A stretch of 64,000 nucleotides of DNA from NCBI GenBank assembly GCA_904830895.1, contig LR882958.1, forward strand, positions 4,793,501-4,857,500. Reading direction: 5' to 3'. This DNA comes from Planktothrix rubescens CCAP 1459/22. GTDB taxonomy: Bacteria > Cyanobacteriota > Cyanobacteriia > Cyanobacteriales > Microcoleaceae. Below are positions 49,797-58,643 of this stretch, piece after piece (position 1 is the stretch's first letter; each line of letters starts with the position of its first letter). Below the pieces are notes generated by a model. The model searched no databases, was not told the DNA's origin, and saw nothing but the letters and a program-made list of their open reading frames with translations. Position numbers and translations under genes: made by a program.

Positions 49797-51479
49797 TTGA
49801 ATTCTATTCGTCCTCTCCCCAAAGATGTTGTTGATTTAATTGCGGCGAGTGAAGTTATTGACTCCTTAGTGGCAGTGGTTCGGGAATTAGTTGAAAATGC
49901 CTTAGATGCCCAAGCAAACCGGATTACAATTTCAGTCTGGCCGGAGTCTTGGCGGGTACAAGTGGTAGATAATGGTGTGGGCATGGATTTAACTAATTTA
50001 AAACAAGCCGCCGCCGCCCATAGTACCAGCAAAATTAACACAATTACGGATTTATTTAAAATTAATAGTTTAGGATTTCGGGGGGAAGCATTACACAGTT
50101 TAGCCCAATTATCCGATTTAGAAATTATTAGTCGTCCTAATTCTCCTTCCCTTGCTGATGCCGGTTGGCGTGTTAGTTATAATCATCAAGGAGAAGTTGT
50201 TAAAACCGAAACCATTGCTGTCGCCCAGGGAACAGTTATTACGGTTTCTAATTTGTTTGAAAATTGGCAAAATCGACGTCAATCTTTACCTGCTTCGGCT
50301 CAACAATTGCGCGGTATTCAGTTAATAATTCAGCAAATTGCTTTATGTCATCCCCAAGTAACTTGGCAACTGCGTCAAGGTCATAATCCTTGGTTTCAAA
50401 TTAGTCCGGGGGTGAATGCTCAACAGATTTTACCTCAGATTATTAAAAATGTTCAATTCAGTGATTTATTTTATTTGAAAATTCCGCCAGATTATGATAA
50501 TATTAATCTAAGAGAAATTGAATTAATATTAGGATTACCCGATCGCTGTCATCGTCGCCGACCCGATTGGGTTAAGGTTGCTATTAATGGCCGAATGGTA
50601 CGATCGCCGGAATTAGAACAAACCCTATTAACCGCCCTAGCACGCACCTGTCCCCGCGATCGCTATCCCATTTGTTTTGTACATTTACACCTGTTCCCCG
50701 AACAAATAGACTGGAATAGAAACCCGGATAAAAGTGAAGTTTATCTCCAGAATTTGAACCAATGGCAAGAGCTTATTAGTCAAGGAATTGAACGGGCTTT
50801 AAGGTTAAATTTTGAGAGAATTTCTCCGACTCAAAATCGCATTGAGAAGTTATTGAAAGTATCAGAAGACAAGGGAAATTATAACATTAATTCCGAAACT
50901 CAATTAGATGCTCAAAGATCCCAAACTGAATTAGGAATATTAGAAATAAAAGCGATCGCCCAAGTTTTAAATACCTATATTATTGCCGAACATTCTAGCG
51001 GATTATGGTTAATTGAACAACATATTGCCCATGAACGGATTTTATATGAACAAATCTGTGATCAATGGCGATTAATTCCCCTCGAACCAGGGATTATTTT
51101 ACAATCCTTATCAACAGCACAATTAGAACAAATGCAGCGTTTAGGATTAGAAGTTGATCCCTTTGGAGACGGGATTTGGGTAGTCAGAAATGCACCGGAA
51201 TTATTAATTAAACGCAGTGATTGTCCAGAAGCCTTATTAGAATTAAGTTTAGGAGGAGATTTACAAACCGCCCAAGTTGCCACCGCCTGTCGGAGTGCGA
51301 TTAAAAATGGCACACCCCTGAGTTTAAGCCAAATGCAAACTATATTAGATCAATGGATTAAAACCCGCAATCCTCGTACCTGTCCCCATGGTCGTCCAAT
51401 TGTTTTACAATTAGAAGAATCGGCCCTATCCCGTTTTTTCCGTCGGAATTGGGTGATTGGGAAAAGTCATGGAATTTAG
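49797..51479 (+). CDS. mutL: DNA mismatch repair protein MutL
   Basis: MutL couples MutS mismatch recognition to strand incision. The GHKL ATPase motifs are [30 protein letters not shown] and [12 protein letters not shown]. The C-terminal endonuclease site is a variant, [13 protein letters not shown] instead of DQHAxxER. TCPHGRP and [11 protein letters not shown] complete the fold. I place the start at the TTG at 49797 ([12 protein letters not shown]). The frame also extends to a GTG at 49761, but those 12 codons translate repeat DNA. Neither start has a ribosome-binding site. The length is about 560 residues. Confidence 0.92.
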
Positions 51480-51489
51480 GAAGTTTTGT

Positions 51490-51626
51490 TAAGTACCTAA
51501 ACAAAATTAATTACACATCCTCCACCCTGTTCCCTCCCCCCCTAGCCCCCCGTGCACGGGGGGTTTGGGGGGGCTGTTCCGGTGTTCCCTCTCTCAACTA
51601 GGTAATTTATTTTGTGTAACTACTTA
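51490..51626. mobile_element. Complete TAAGTA-ended miniature element
   Basis: Left TAAGTACCTAAACAAAATTA (51490-51509) and the inverse of the right end, TAAGTAGTTACACAAAATAA (51607-51626), form inverted repeats of about 24 bp with a few mismatches. The centre is the perfect palindrome CCCCCCGTGCACGGGGGG. Partial relatives are at 22060 and 46767. Confidence 0.78.
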
Positions 51627-51765
51627 AATATTGTAATCCCGTTGAAATGTTGAGAAAATCTAAAATTTTCATCGAAGACAAGCCGGAAAAATTATTAGTT
51701 TGTGATCTCAAAAATATAGATTAGAATAATTACCGAACTGATTCTGATTTAATTCCATAAAATCT

Positions 51766-52176
51766 ATGAAACTCAAACTTCTAACGACGGTTGCTTTAGT
51801 AGGAACATTTTTGTTTGCTACTCCAGTTATATTCTCCCCTAGTCCCAGTTCTGCCCAGGTTTATACCGGATTTCGGGTAAAAACCGATCAAAAGGTTGCA
51901 GTTCGACTCATCAATGAATCGGGAAAACCTATTCAGTATGGTTTAAGCCAAAATTCGTCTAAAATTTTAGCCAGTGGACAATCAACTGTTCTGCCATTTT
52001 CCCAGATTAAAACGGGGGCAGTCAACATTTTAATTTATACCCTAGATGGGACTCCTTTGGGATTTAAAGGCAATTTTGATGCAGAAAAAAATGAACTAAC
52101 CGTCAATATTTACTCCGGCGGCGCAGGTCATAAGAGTATTAGTATTGGTTCTAATGGAATCGTTGAAATGATTTAA
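51766..52176 (+). CDS. Small exported protein of unknown function
   Basis: A signal peptide (about residues 1-30, LLTTVALVGTFLFATPVIF then SSAQ) leads a beta-rich mature part of about 105 residues with KVAVRLINESGKPIQYGL and IKTGAVNILIYTLDG. I recognise no family. The pattern (short beta strands, few charged residues, Gly-rich end) suggests a small periplasmic or cell-surface beta-sandwich. It is monocistronic, with a hairpin at 52198 and a stronger one at 52284 downstream. Confidence 0.75.
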   Translation: MKLKLLTTVALVGTFLFATPVIFSPSPSSAQVYTGFRVKTDQKVAVRLINESGKPIQYGLSQNSSKILASGQSTVLPFSQIKTGAVNILIYTLDGTPLGFKGNFDAEKNELTVNIYSGGAGHKSISIGSNGIVEMI

Positions 52177-52197
52177 TTTCTTCTGATTGAATTTCTG

Positions 52198-52223
52198 TAG
52201 AGGTGTTATTTTTAACGCCTCTA
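52198..52223 (+). terminator. Hairpin after the small exported gene
   Basis: TAGAGGTGTTA (52198-52208) pairs with TAACGCCTCTA (52213-52223) across a TTTT loop with one G-U pair. It is followed by TAAAAC. It lies 21 bases past the stop codon. Confidence 0.6.
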
Positions 52224-52283
52224 TAAAACACTAATATGCTAATATGAAATTTTAAATCAGTTGTAATATTTACATTTATTTTT

Positions 52284-52333
52284 ACCCCTCCCAACCCTCC
52301 CCTTAGTAAGGGGAGGGCTAGGGTGGGGTTTTA
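52284..52333. terminator. GC-rich bidirectional terminator
   Basis: CCCTCCCCTT (52295-52304) and AAGGGGAGGG (52308-52317) form the inner stem, and ACCCC with GGGGT the outer one. TTTTATT follows on the plus strand. It separates two converging genes. Confidence 0.7.
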
Positions 52334-52414
52334 TTCTAGCTCCCATTTATCAAAAGTAGGGAACAAGAAGGATCAAAATTTTAGGAAAAATTAAGCGAAA
52401 TTTAGCCTAAAATT

Positions 52415-53113
52415 TTAATTCTGACAATATTCTTCATAAACACCGTCTAAAAGCAAGTTAAACGCATCAACGGCTGTTTGTACGGAGTCTAATGCGGCTC
52501 GTTGTTGTTCGGTGGTTTGACACAGTTGTAACAAGGCTTTACGAGTCATTTGACTATGGATTTCATCAGCTTTTTCATGAACTTTAAAAAAGGATAAAGC
52601 TGATTCTTCTTTAATACCATAAAATTCTTCTAATCCGGCAATTTTTGTGGTAGAAACTTCAGGAAATTGGGATTCATAAGCATAGAGTGCGGCCAACCCT
52701 TTTTCTGCTTCTTCACTACGCGATAATTTTTTCAGAATTTTAACAGATTCTTGGGTTTTATTTAAAGGTTGACGGTCAAGAACAGCACTCCGTTCTACTC
52801 CTAAACCTTCTGCAAACTGTAACCATAATTCGGGATGATGGGCCGAGCCCCGTTCTTCTTCAATCAGGTTTTCTAATAACATTTTGCGAATGTTGATGTC
52901 ATCACAAGCCGCATGGGTGGCACTGACATAGGTGGGGAAGTTATGAACGTGCAAATAATATTCCTGGGCATACTCTTGTAACATGGTTAATGTCAGCTTC
53001 CCTTCCGTCCACATTTGATAAAAGGGGTGCTTGAGCAGGTGATTACTTTCAATAATTTCGTTGAGTTTAGCCAGAAATACCGTTTCAGTTAAAGGCTGAT
53101 CTTGGGTTAACAT
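52415..53113 (-). CDS. CADD-like protein, putative self-sacrificing pABA synthase
   Basis: It belongs to the TenA/PqqC-like haem-oxygenase-fold family that includes Chlamydia CADD. The metal ligands all line up at a constant offset of five: Glu86, His93, Glu147, His179, Asp183 and His186 (AYES and FKVHEKADEIH motifs). Tyr32 and Lys157, counterparts of the Tyr27 that is consumed to make p-aminobenzoate and the Lys152 amine donor of CADD, are both present. It is therefore probably a pABA source for folate. AGGA lies six bases before the ATG at 53113. folK is in the same window but 35 kb away. Confidence 0.85.
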   Translation of the reverse strand: MLTQDQPLTETVFLAKLNEIIESNHLLKHPFYQMWTEGKLTLTMLQEYAQEYYLHVHNFPTYVSATHAACDDINIRKMLLENLIEEERGSAHHPELWLQFAEGLGVERSAVLDRQPLNKTQESVKILKKLSRSEEAEKGLAALYAYESQFPEVSTTKIAGLEEFYGIKEESALSFFKVHEKADEIHSQMTRKALLQLCQTTEQQRAALDSVQTAVDAFNLLLDGVYEEYCQN

Positions 53114-53265
53114 TCGCTTTCCTATAAATATCGGTTCCCCAGAATCTTATCTTAAAATCAATATTTGTCAAGCATTATCATTTGTAGGGGCGGGTTCATC
53201 GAGATGCGCGGTGATTAACAAATATCTAACACCAAGCCGCCCTTACTTACCAGTTATCAGTTTAT

Positions 53266-53363
53266 TACCCATTACCCATTACCCATCACGGATTTAAGAG
53301 AATTACGCAGATTAACACAGATTAAAATCCGTGAAATCCGTGAAATCCTCTTAAATCCGTGAT
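53266..53363. repeat. Heptamer array plus ATCACGGATT element, copy 3
   Basis: ATTACCC heptamers (53266-53284) lead into a 79-bp inverted-repeat element. It starts ATCACGGATTTAAGAGAATT and ends AAATCCTCTTAAATCCGTGAT, nearly its inverse. The arrangement (heptamers then element) is the same as upstream of mutL. Confidence 0.78.
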
Positions 53364-53372
53364 CCCTATTGA

Positions 53373-54398
53373 TTATTCTGGATTTAAAAGCGATCGCAAA
53401 GCCTCTTTCATTTCCTCAATTGTTGTTGTTGCTGTTCCAAATTGACGCACGACTAAACTAGCGGCTAAATTCCCTAAAACTGCCGATTCCCACAACGATG
53501 AACCCGTACATAAACCCAAGGTTAAAGCCGCCACGACCGTATCCCCAGCCCCGGTAACATCAAAAACATCCGTGCGATTAAAAGGTGGGATTTGAAATTG
53601 TTTTTCTCCCTCAAACAAACTCATTCCTTCCTCGCCGCGTGTAATTAACATGGAATTGGCTTGAGTTAATCTTAATAAATCCTGTCCCGCCTGTTGTAAA
53701 GTTTGCTGATTTTTAATCGAATATCCCACAGCTTTTTCCGCTTCAGGAAGGTTAGGAGTAAACAAAGTTGCACCCGTAAATCTAGGTAAATCTTTTTGAG
53801 TATCAACAATAGTTAAAGGAGCTTTTAATGCCGATTCAATTACCAATTGGGTTAAAACTCCATCCCCATAATCTGAACAAACCACCGCATCTACAGTATC
53901 AATATTTTCACTAATATATTCAGCTAATTTTAACTGTAATTTAATATCCGGTAATTCGTCAGATTTGCGATCAACTCTAACAATTTGTTGGGTAACAGAT
54001 TGACGAGCATGACCCGAAATCCGAGTTTTCGTTACCGTGGGACGGTTGGGATCAATAAAAATTCCCCCAATATCAATTCCCGCCTGTTCAAAAATTCCAC
54101 AAAGGGCAATTCCTTGATCATCATTTCCCACCAGTCCAGCAACCTTTACCGATGCCCCTAATTTTGCCAAATTGTAAACCGCATTCGCACCCCCCCCAGG
54201 AATTTGATGGGTATGTTCATGACGGAGAATTAATACCGGAGCTTCACGGGATAAACGTTCCACTTGACCTGTCAAAAATTCATCTAAAGTTAAATCCCCT
54301 ACCACCAAAACCCGCGCCTGGGAAAATAGATTCATTCGTTTTAATAATGAATCCATTGCGGCGTTTAATTGGGTCAAAAATGAAGCATCCAGTATCAT
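53373..54398 (-). CDS. PfkB sugar kinase, heptose-7-phosphate kinase-like (HldA/RfaE1)
   Basis: A ribokinase-fold kinase of 341 residues. The PfkB signatures are GGGANAVYNLAKLG (about 68-81) and the C-terminal DVTGAGDTVVAALTL with the catalytic Asp. VLVVGDLTLDEFLTGQVERLSREAPV closely follows the start of D-glycero-beta-D-manno-heptose-7-phosphate kinases (RfaE/HldE N-domain). The nucleotidyltransferase half of HldE is missing, so this is the stand-alone kinase. A role in lipopolysaccharide or other heptose-containing glycans is inferred; no LPS genes adjoin. Confidence 0.83.
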   Translation of the reverse strand: MILDASFLTQLNAAMDSLLKRMNLFSQARVLVVGDLTLDEFLTGQVERLSREAPVLILRHEHTHQIPGGGANAVYNLAKLGASVKVAGLVGNDDQGIALCGIFEQAGIDIGGIFIDPNRPTVTKTRISGHARQSVTQQIVRVDRKSDELPDIKLQLKLAEYISENIDTVDAVVCSDYGDGVLTQLVIESALKAPLTIVDTQKDLPRFTGATLFTPNLPEAEKAVGYSIKNQQTLQQAGQDLLRLTQANSMLITRGEEGMSLFEGEKQFQIPPFNRTDVFDVTGAGDTVVAALTLGLCTGSSLWESAVLGNLAASLVVRQFGTATTTIEEMKEALRSLLNPE

Positions 54399-54416
54399 AT
54401 TTCTGATCAGTTGTCG

Positions 54417-54454
54417 GTCAACTATTAACAGTCAACTATCAACAGTCAACTGTC
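54417..54454. repeat. AACAGTCAACT short tandem repeat
   Basis: Three imperfect copies of CAACTATTAACAGT/CAACTATCAACAGT-type words lie between the kinase and response-regulator genes. Confidence 0.6.
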
Positions 54455-54461
54455 AATATTT

Positions 54462-55031
54462 CTACTTTAATTTCCCCTGAATGAATCTTTTCAGTTGCAA
54501 CACTTGTTTTTTCAAGGCATCCAGTTCCGCCTGCATTGTATCCATTTGAGCCTTAATTGCTGCAATATCCGTCGCGTCTCCAGCAGGAGAAACTTGAGGA
54601 GCAGGTGCAGAAGTCGGTGCAGGAGTTCCAGGGGTGGATAGGGGTGGCCGGGGGAGATTGGCTTTTTGGAAGGCCAATTTAATTGCAGAAATTAGTTGAT
54701 TCTTCTCAAAGGGCTTTTCAATAAATTCAAAATATTGAAAGGGTTCAGAAATTTTTTCGGTGACTTCTTCCTTCCGTCCCGACATCAGGACAAGGGGAAT
54801 GCGCCGCAAGGTTTCATCCGCTTGAATTCGCTGAAACACATCCCAGCCACTTAACTTAGGCAGGAGGAAATCCAGCATAATTAAATTGGGATGTTCTTTT
54901 TGCACGAATTCGAGTCCTTCTTTGCCATCTTTGGCTTCTAATACCTCAAAGTTACCAGGGGGTAACATTTCTCTGACTCGAACTCTAATTACTTTACTAT
55001 CATCAATAACCAGTATTTTCCGACCTGCCAC
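54462..55031 (-). CDS. Response regulator with Pro/Ala linker and C-terminal coiled coil
   Basis: The receiver domain (about 1-125) has Asp10-Asp11, phosphoacceptor Asp54 in IMLDFLLPKLSGWD, and Lys in FIEKPFEKN. A Pro/Ala/Thr-rich linker (about 126-155) leads to a short coiled coil (AAIKAQMDTMQAELDALKKQ plus a basic end). There is no DNA-binding domain. The output is probably oligomerisation or protein binding. Translation starts at a GTG at 55031, with GGGAG six bases upstream. No kinase is adjacent. Divergent from lipA. Confidence 0.87.
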   Translation of the reverse strand: MAGRKILVIDDSKVIRVRVREMLPPGNFEVLEAKDGKEGLEFVQKEHPNLIMLDFLLPKLSGWDVFQRIQADETLRRIPLVLMSGRKEEVTEKISEPFQYFEFIEKPFEKNQLISAIKLAFQKANLPRPPLSTPGTPAPTSAPAPQVSPAGDATDIAAIKAQMDTMQAELDALKKQVLQLKRFIQGKLK

Positions 55032-55172
55032 AACTAACTCCCATAACGATAATGATGCGTTAACTATTATTATATTGGGTTAAAGTGATCCAATGATTAA
55101 AAAGACCTGCATCTTTAGAATACATAACTAGATTAATCTGAGAAGAAGCCAAAATAACAACGGAACTTGAAT

Positions 55173-56132
55173 ATGTCCGCCCCTTCTGATTTAGCACTAG
55201 AACAATCTTATCGTGATCGGGATCAAAATGCCATTGAACCTATCCCGGCCTGGTTACGTCGTCCCATCGGTAAGGCCAGTGAATTATCCTCTGTACAACG
55301 GATTATCAAACAGCGCCAAATTCATACGATTTGTGAGGAAGGTCGTTGTCCCAACCGGGGGGAATGTTATGCCCAGAAAACCGCAACATTTTTATTAATG
55401 GGGCCGACTTGTACCCGCTCCTGTGGCTTTTGTCAAGTGGATAAGGGTCATGCACCGATGCCCCTTGATCCCGAAGAACCCCAAAAAGTGGCCGAAGCTG
55501 TACAAATTTTAGGGTTAGGCTATGTGGTCTTAACTTCCGTGGCGCGGGATGATTTGGCCGATGGGGGGGCCCGGTGGTTCGTGGCGACAATGGACAGAAT
55601 TCGACAGCTTAACCCCGAAACCCAGATTGAAGTCCTGACGGCGGATTTTTGGGGCGGTCAAGGGGGCGGTAATCTCCAAGAACTCCAATATCAACGGATT
55701 GCCACCGTAGTTGGAGCGGAACCTGCCTGTTATAACCATAATGTCGAAACAGTCCAAAGACTGCAAGCACCAGTGAGAAGGGGGGCTAAGTATGGGCGAT
55801 CGCTGGATGTATTAAGAATTGTGAAACAACTTGATCCCCGCATTCCGACAAAATCCGGCTTAATGTTAGGACATGGAGAAACCGAAGCCGAAATTATTCA
55901 AACCCTGGAAGATTTACGGGAAGCTGGATGTGACCGAATTACCCTGGGTCAATATATGCGTCCGTCCCTGAAACATCTTCCCGTGCGAAAATATTGGACA
56001 CCAGAGGAATTTCAGTATTTGGGAGCGATCGCCACCAAAATCGGGTTTGCTCACGTCCGCTCTGGGCCATTAGTGCGGAGTTCCTATCATGCTGGAGAGT
56101 CCGATCCCGATGCAGTTGCTTCTGTGGTTTAA
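55173..56132 (+). CDS. lipA: Lipoyl synthase
   Basis: LipA is a radical-SAM enzyme that inserts two sulfurs into octanoyl groups on E2 and GcvH proteins. The auxiliary cluster motif is [12 protein letters not shown], the SAM cluster motif CTRSCGFC, and the C-terminal RSSYHA supplies the serine ligand. The ATG at 55173 ([12 protein letters not shown]) gives 319 residues; a TTG two codons earlier (55167) is also open. Cyanobacteria often carry two lipA paralogues, and only this one is visible here. psaX follows 27 bases after the stop codon. Confidence 0.95.
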   Translation: MSAPSDLALEQSYRDRDQNAIEPIPAWLRRPIGKASELSSVQRIIKQRQIHTICEEGRCPNRGECYAQKTATFLLMGPTCTRSCGFCQVDKGHAPMPLDPEEPQKVAEAVQILGLGYVVLTSVARDDLADGGARWFVATMDRIRQLNPETQIEVLTADFWGGQGGGNLQELQYQRIATVVGAEPACYNHNVETVQRLQAPVRRGAKYGRSLDVLRIVKQLDPRIPTKSGLMLGHGETEAEIIQTLEDLREAGCDRITLGQYMRPSLKHLPVRKYWTPEEFQYLGAIATKIGFAHVRSGPLVRSSYHAGESDPDAVASVV

Positions 56133-56159
56133 TTGAATCATTGTATTTAGGAACCAAAT

Positions 56160-56276
56160 ATGGCTACCAAAACTCAAACATCCAGTGGCTCTTATACCTT
56201 TCGTGCATTTTGGGCAATTCTTCTGTTAGGAATTAACTTTTTAGTTGCCGCTTACTATTTCGGTATCATTGTGTAA
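56160..56276 (+). CDS. psaX: Photosystem I subunit PsaX
   Basis: A 38-residue protein reads MATKTQTSSGSYTFRAFWAI and then LLLGINFLVAAYYFGIIV. This closely matches PsaX of Thermosynechococcus, a one-helix peripheral photosystem I subunit that ligates a chlorophyll in the thylakoid. PsaX occurs only in some cyanobacteria. AGGA lies seven bases before the ATG. It is co-directional with lipA and followed by a strong terminator at 56304, so it may share the lipA transcript or have its own promoter in the 27-base gap. Confidence 0.93.
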   Translation: MATKTQTSSGSYTFRAFWAILLLGINFLVAAYYFGIIV

Positions 56277-56303
56277 TTTAAACATCATCAATTTTTAAAG
56301 ACT

Positions 56304-56378
56304 GTGCTGCTCTTGATCAATCTTCTAAGATGAGGAGAACATCTTTAACTCCTCAGATCATGGCAGCACCTATTTTTT
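56304..56378 (+). terminator. Terminator of psaX
   Basis: GTGCTGC (56304-56310) pairs with GCAGCAC (56363-56369), with an inner TGAGGAG/CTCCTCA stem. The T tract CTATTTTTTTAT follows. Confidence 0.75.
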
Positions 56379-56412
56379 TATGAATTATTAGCTTACTAAT
56401 TTTAACCCTAAA

Positions 56413-56787
56413 TTATTGAGTTTCTAATTGCGCTTTTAACTCCGCTATTTGTTTCTGAAGTTCTTGGACATCTTGCTTGGTTTCAATCACTAATGTTGCT
56501 AACCGATCAAACATCGGATCACCGGACATCAAGGGATTTTTGAGTTCGGGAGTAGGATTTGTTGGATCGGGTTTAACCTGGATCACCGTTGTACCTGACG
56601 CTTGATATTGCAGACTATTAATCTGTCCAATTAGTTGAGATACTTGTGATTCTAGGCGGCTCATCCGATATTCAAGTTGAGTGGTAGAACCTTGTGCTAA
56701 AGTTAAATTATTCCAACCTAGCCCAATTCCTAGAGTGATCAGAATAACCAGAATAATATTTTGGAGATTAAGACACCTTTTTAACAT
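56413..56787 (-). CDS. Small membrane-anchored or exported coiled-coil protein
   Basis: A hydrophobic N-terminal segment (about 11-31, IILVILITLGIGLGW) acts as signal or anchor. Then come two predicted coiled coils (YRMSRLESQVSQLIGQINSL and ETKQDVQELQKQIAELKAQL), with a Pro-containing linker between. There are 124 residues. AAAGG lies before the ATG at 56787. I recognise no family; oligomerisation in the periplasm is the only inference. It is divergent from the DJ-1/PfpI gene. Confidence 0.75.
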   Translation of the reverse strand: MLKRCLNLQNIILVILITLGIGLGWNNLTLAQGSTTQLEYRMSRLESQVSQLIGQINSLQYQASGTTVIQVKPDPTNPTPELKNPLMSGDPMFDRLATLVIETKQDVQELQKQIAELKAQLETQ

Positions 56788-56828
56788 ATTTTAACCTTTT
56801 ATCCCGTTTCATTTAGGATTACTGACCC

Positions 56829-57464
56829 ATGACTCAAACAAATGTTGCTATTTTAATTTTTAATGGGGTGCAACTATTAGATTTTATCGGCCCTTTTGAG
56901 GTATTTTCGATTACATCAGAAATTAATGAGGATCAACCTTTTAATGTGTTTCTAGTCGCAGAAACCTTAAATTCAGTTCAATGCCATTATGGTTTGAGCT
57001 TTAATCCAGATTGTACTCTATTAGATAGTCCTCCTCCCGATATTATTATTATTCCTGGTGGTATAGGGACTAGAGAGGCTCTGAATCAACTGCAAATTCT
57101 AGCTTGGATTCAATCTAAAGGATATCATGCCGAGTTAATTTTATCAGTTTGTACGGGTGCTTTACTGTTAGCAAAAGTCGGTTTATTAGATGGTTTAGTA
57201 GCGACAACTCATCATCAAGCATTAGATCAATTACAGGCGATGGCACCCCAAACCACTGTTGTTGATAATCAACGATTTGTTGATAATGGAAAAATTATTA
57301 CGGCGGCGGGAATTTCGGCAGGAATTGATATGTCTCTTTATGTTGTGGCTAAACTTTTGGGGGATAGTAAGGCTTTAAAAACGGCTCAATATATGGAATA
57401 TGATTGGAAACCAAAAGCCAAAGTTACCCCGATTCCTAAAATATCAAATTCTCTGGGTTTTTGA
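56829..57464 (+). CDS. DJ-1/PfpI-family protein (isonitrile hydratase-like)
   Basis: A class I glutamine-amidotransferase-like fold of 211 residues with the nucleophile elbow ILSVCTGALLLAKVGLLDG and the strand IIIIPGGIGTREAL. These fit the DJ-1/PfpI subgroup related to isonitrile hydratase and the amidase domain of AraC-type regulators (FIGPFEVFSI start). There is no DNA-binding domain, so it is a stand-alone enzyme of unknown substrate. A long inverted repeat follows its stop codon. Confidence 0.86.
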   Translation: MTQTNVAILIFNGVQLLDFIGPFEVFSITSEINEDQPFNVFLVAETLNSVQCHYGLSFNPDCTLLDSPPPDIIIIPGGIGTREALNQLQILAWIQSKGYHAELILSVCTGALLLAKVGLLDGLVATTHHQALDQLQAMAPQTTVVDNQRFVDNGKIITAAGISAGIDMSLYVVAKLLGDSKALKTAQYMEYDWKPKAKVTPIPKISNSLGF

Positions 57465-57488
57465 CACTCCCACCCCTAAAGATCCAGT

Positions 57489-57653
57489 GATCCATCGGTT
57501 GAAACCGTGGCTACACAAACAAAACCCGCCTGCGCGGGTTTTAAACCCTTGATCAAAGGAGGTTAATCGAAGAACAAACCCTCGCCGCAAAGGAGGTTAA
57601 TAGTCCGCGCAGGCGGACTTCGTTTGTGTAGCCACGATTTCAATCGCTGGATC
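57489..57653. repeat. Long imperfect inverted repeat
   Basis: GATCCATCGGTTGAAACCGT then GGCTACACAAAC (57489-57520) pairs with the inverse of GTTTGTGTAGCCACGATTTC through GGATC (57622-57653). Inside are a CCCGCCTGCGCGGG hairpin, its TCCGCGCAGGCGGA counterpart and two AAAGGAGGTTAAT direct repeats. The gtggctacacaaac wording is a known dispersed repeat of cyanobacteria. Confidence 0.78.
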
Positions 57654-57728
57654 TTCTTGTTTCTTGTTTCCCTAACTCCTGTAGGATAAAAAAAGAAGAT
57701 TGTAATCTAGGCTATAGCCTACACTGAA

Positions 57729-58643
57729 ATGATCAGTACAACAACTGCTAACTTGATGTTACCATCGGGTACATTATGGCAACGGATAATCACTCAAACC
57801 GAATTGGCTCTCAACTGTGACGCTTTACAATCAATTCCAACGGAATATGATTTTATAGAGGCGGGAAGTATTCAGTTTTTGGTGAGAATTCTGTCTAACT
57901 TAGCTCGAAAGCAGAAAGCCAAGAAAAAACAGCAAAAAAAATTAGCTAAATCCGGTAAGGAGTTTAATCCATTTCTGCCTTATGAACAGGATTTATTTGT
58001 AGGTAATTTGTCAGAAACTCATTTATGTTTACTGAATAAATTTAATGTTGTTGATTATCATTTATTAATCATTACTCGACAATTTGAAGAACAGGAAACT
58101 TGGCTAACCCAGGCAGATTTTGAGGCGATGTGGCTGAGTTTAGCCGAAATTGATGGTTTAGTTTTTTATAATGGGGGAAAATTAGCCGGGGCGAGTCAGC
58201 GTCATAAACATTTACAATTAGTTCCGTTTCCATTAGTCCCAGATGGAATTAATCTTCCGATTGAACCAGCGATCGCTTCTGTACAGTTTAATAATTCTAT
58301 TGGTATAATTCCTGAATTTCCTTTTGTTCATGCGATCGCGACTTTTAACCCTGACTGGATTAATCACCTATCAGAAGCAGCTATTTTTACCTTAGAATTG
58401 TATTTTGAGCTATTAGCAAAAGTGGGTTTATCCGTCAGGGATAATCCCTTTCAATCTGGGGCTTATAATTTATTAGCTACTCGAAATTGGATGATGATTG
58501 TTCCTCGATCTCAAGAAAAATTTGAGGGAATTTCGATTAATTCTTTAGGATTTGCCGGGGGGTTATTAGTTAAAAATTCCGAACAACTGCACGCACTTAA
58601 ATCCTATAATCCTTTAACAGTTTTAAAACAAGTAGGGGTGTAG
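57729..58643 (+). CDS. apa: ATP adenylyltransferase (Ap4A phosphorylase)
   Basis: The HIT-superfamily motif GASQRHKHLQLVPFP supplies the HxHxQ active site. The N-terminal EAGSIQFLVRIL, a Lys-rich insert, and NPFLPYEQDLFV match the Ap4A phosphorylase type (APA1/2-like). It converts diadenosine tetraphosphate and phosphate to ATP and ADP, clearing a stress alarmone. At 304 residues it is complete. The start is taken at the ATG at 57729. It converges with ald. Confidence 0.92.
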   Translation: MISTTTANLMLPSGTLWQRIITQTELALNCDALQSIPTEYDFIEAGSIQFLVRILSNLARKQKAKKKQQKKLAKSGKEFNPFLPYEQDLFVGNLSETHLCLLNKFNVVDYHLLIITRQFEEQETWLTQADFEAMWLSLAEIDGLVFYNGGKLAGASQRHKHLQLVPFPLVPDGINLPIEPAIASVQFNNSIGIIPEFPFVHAIATFNPDWINHLSEAAIFTLELYFELLAKVGLSVRDNPFQSGAYNLLATRNWMMIVPRSQEKFEGISINSLGFAGGLLVKNSEQLHALKSYNPLTVLKQVGV

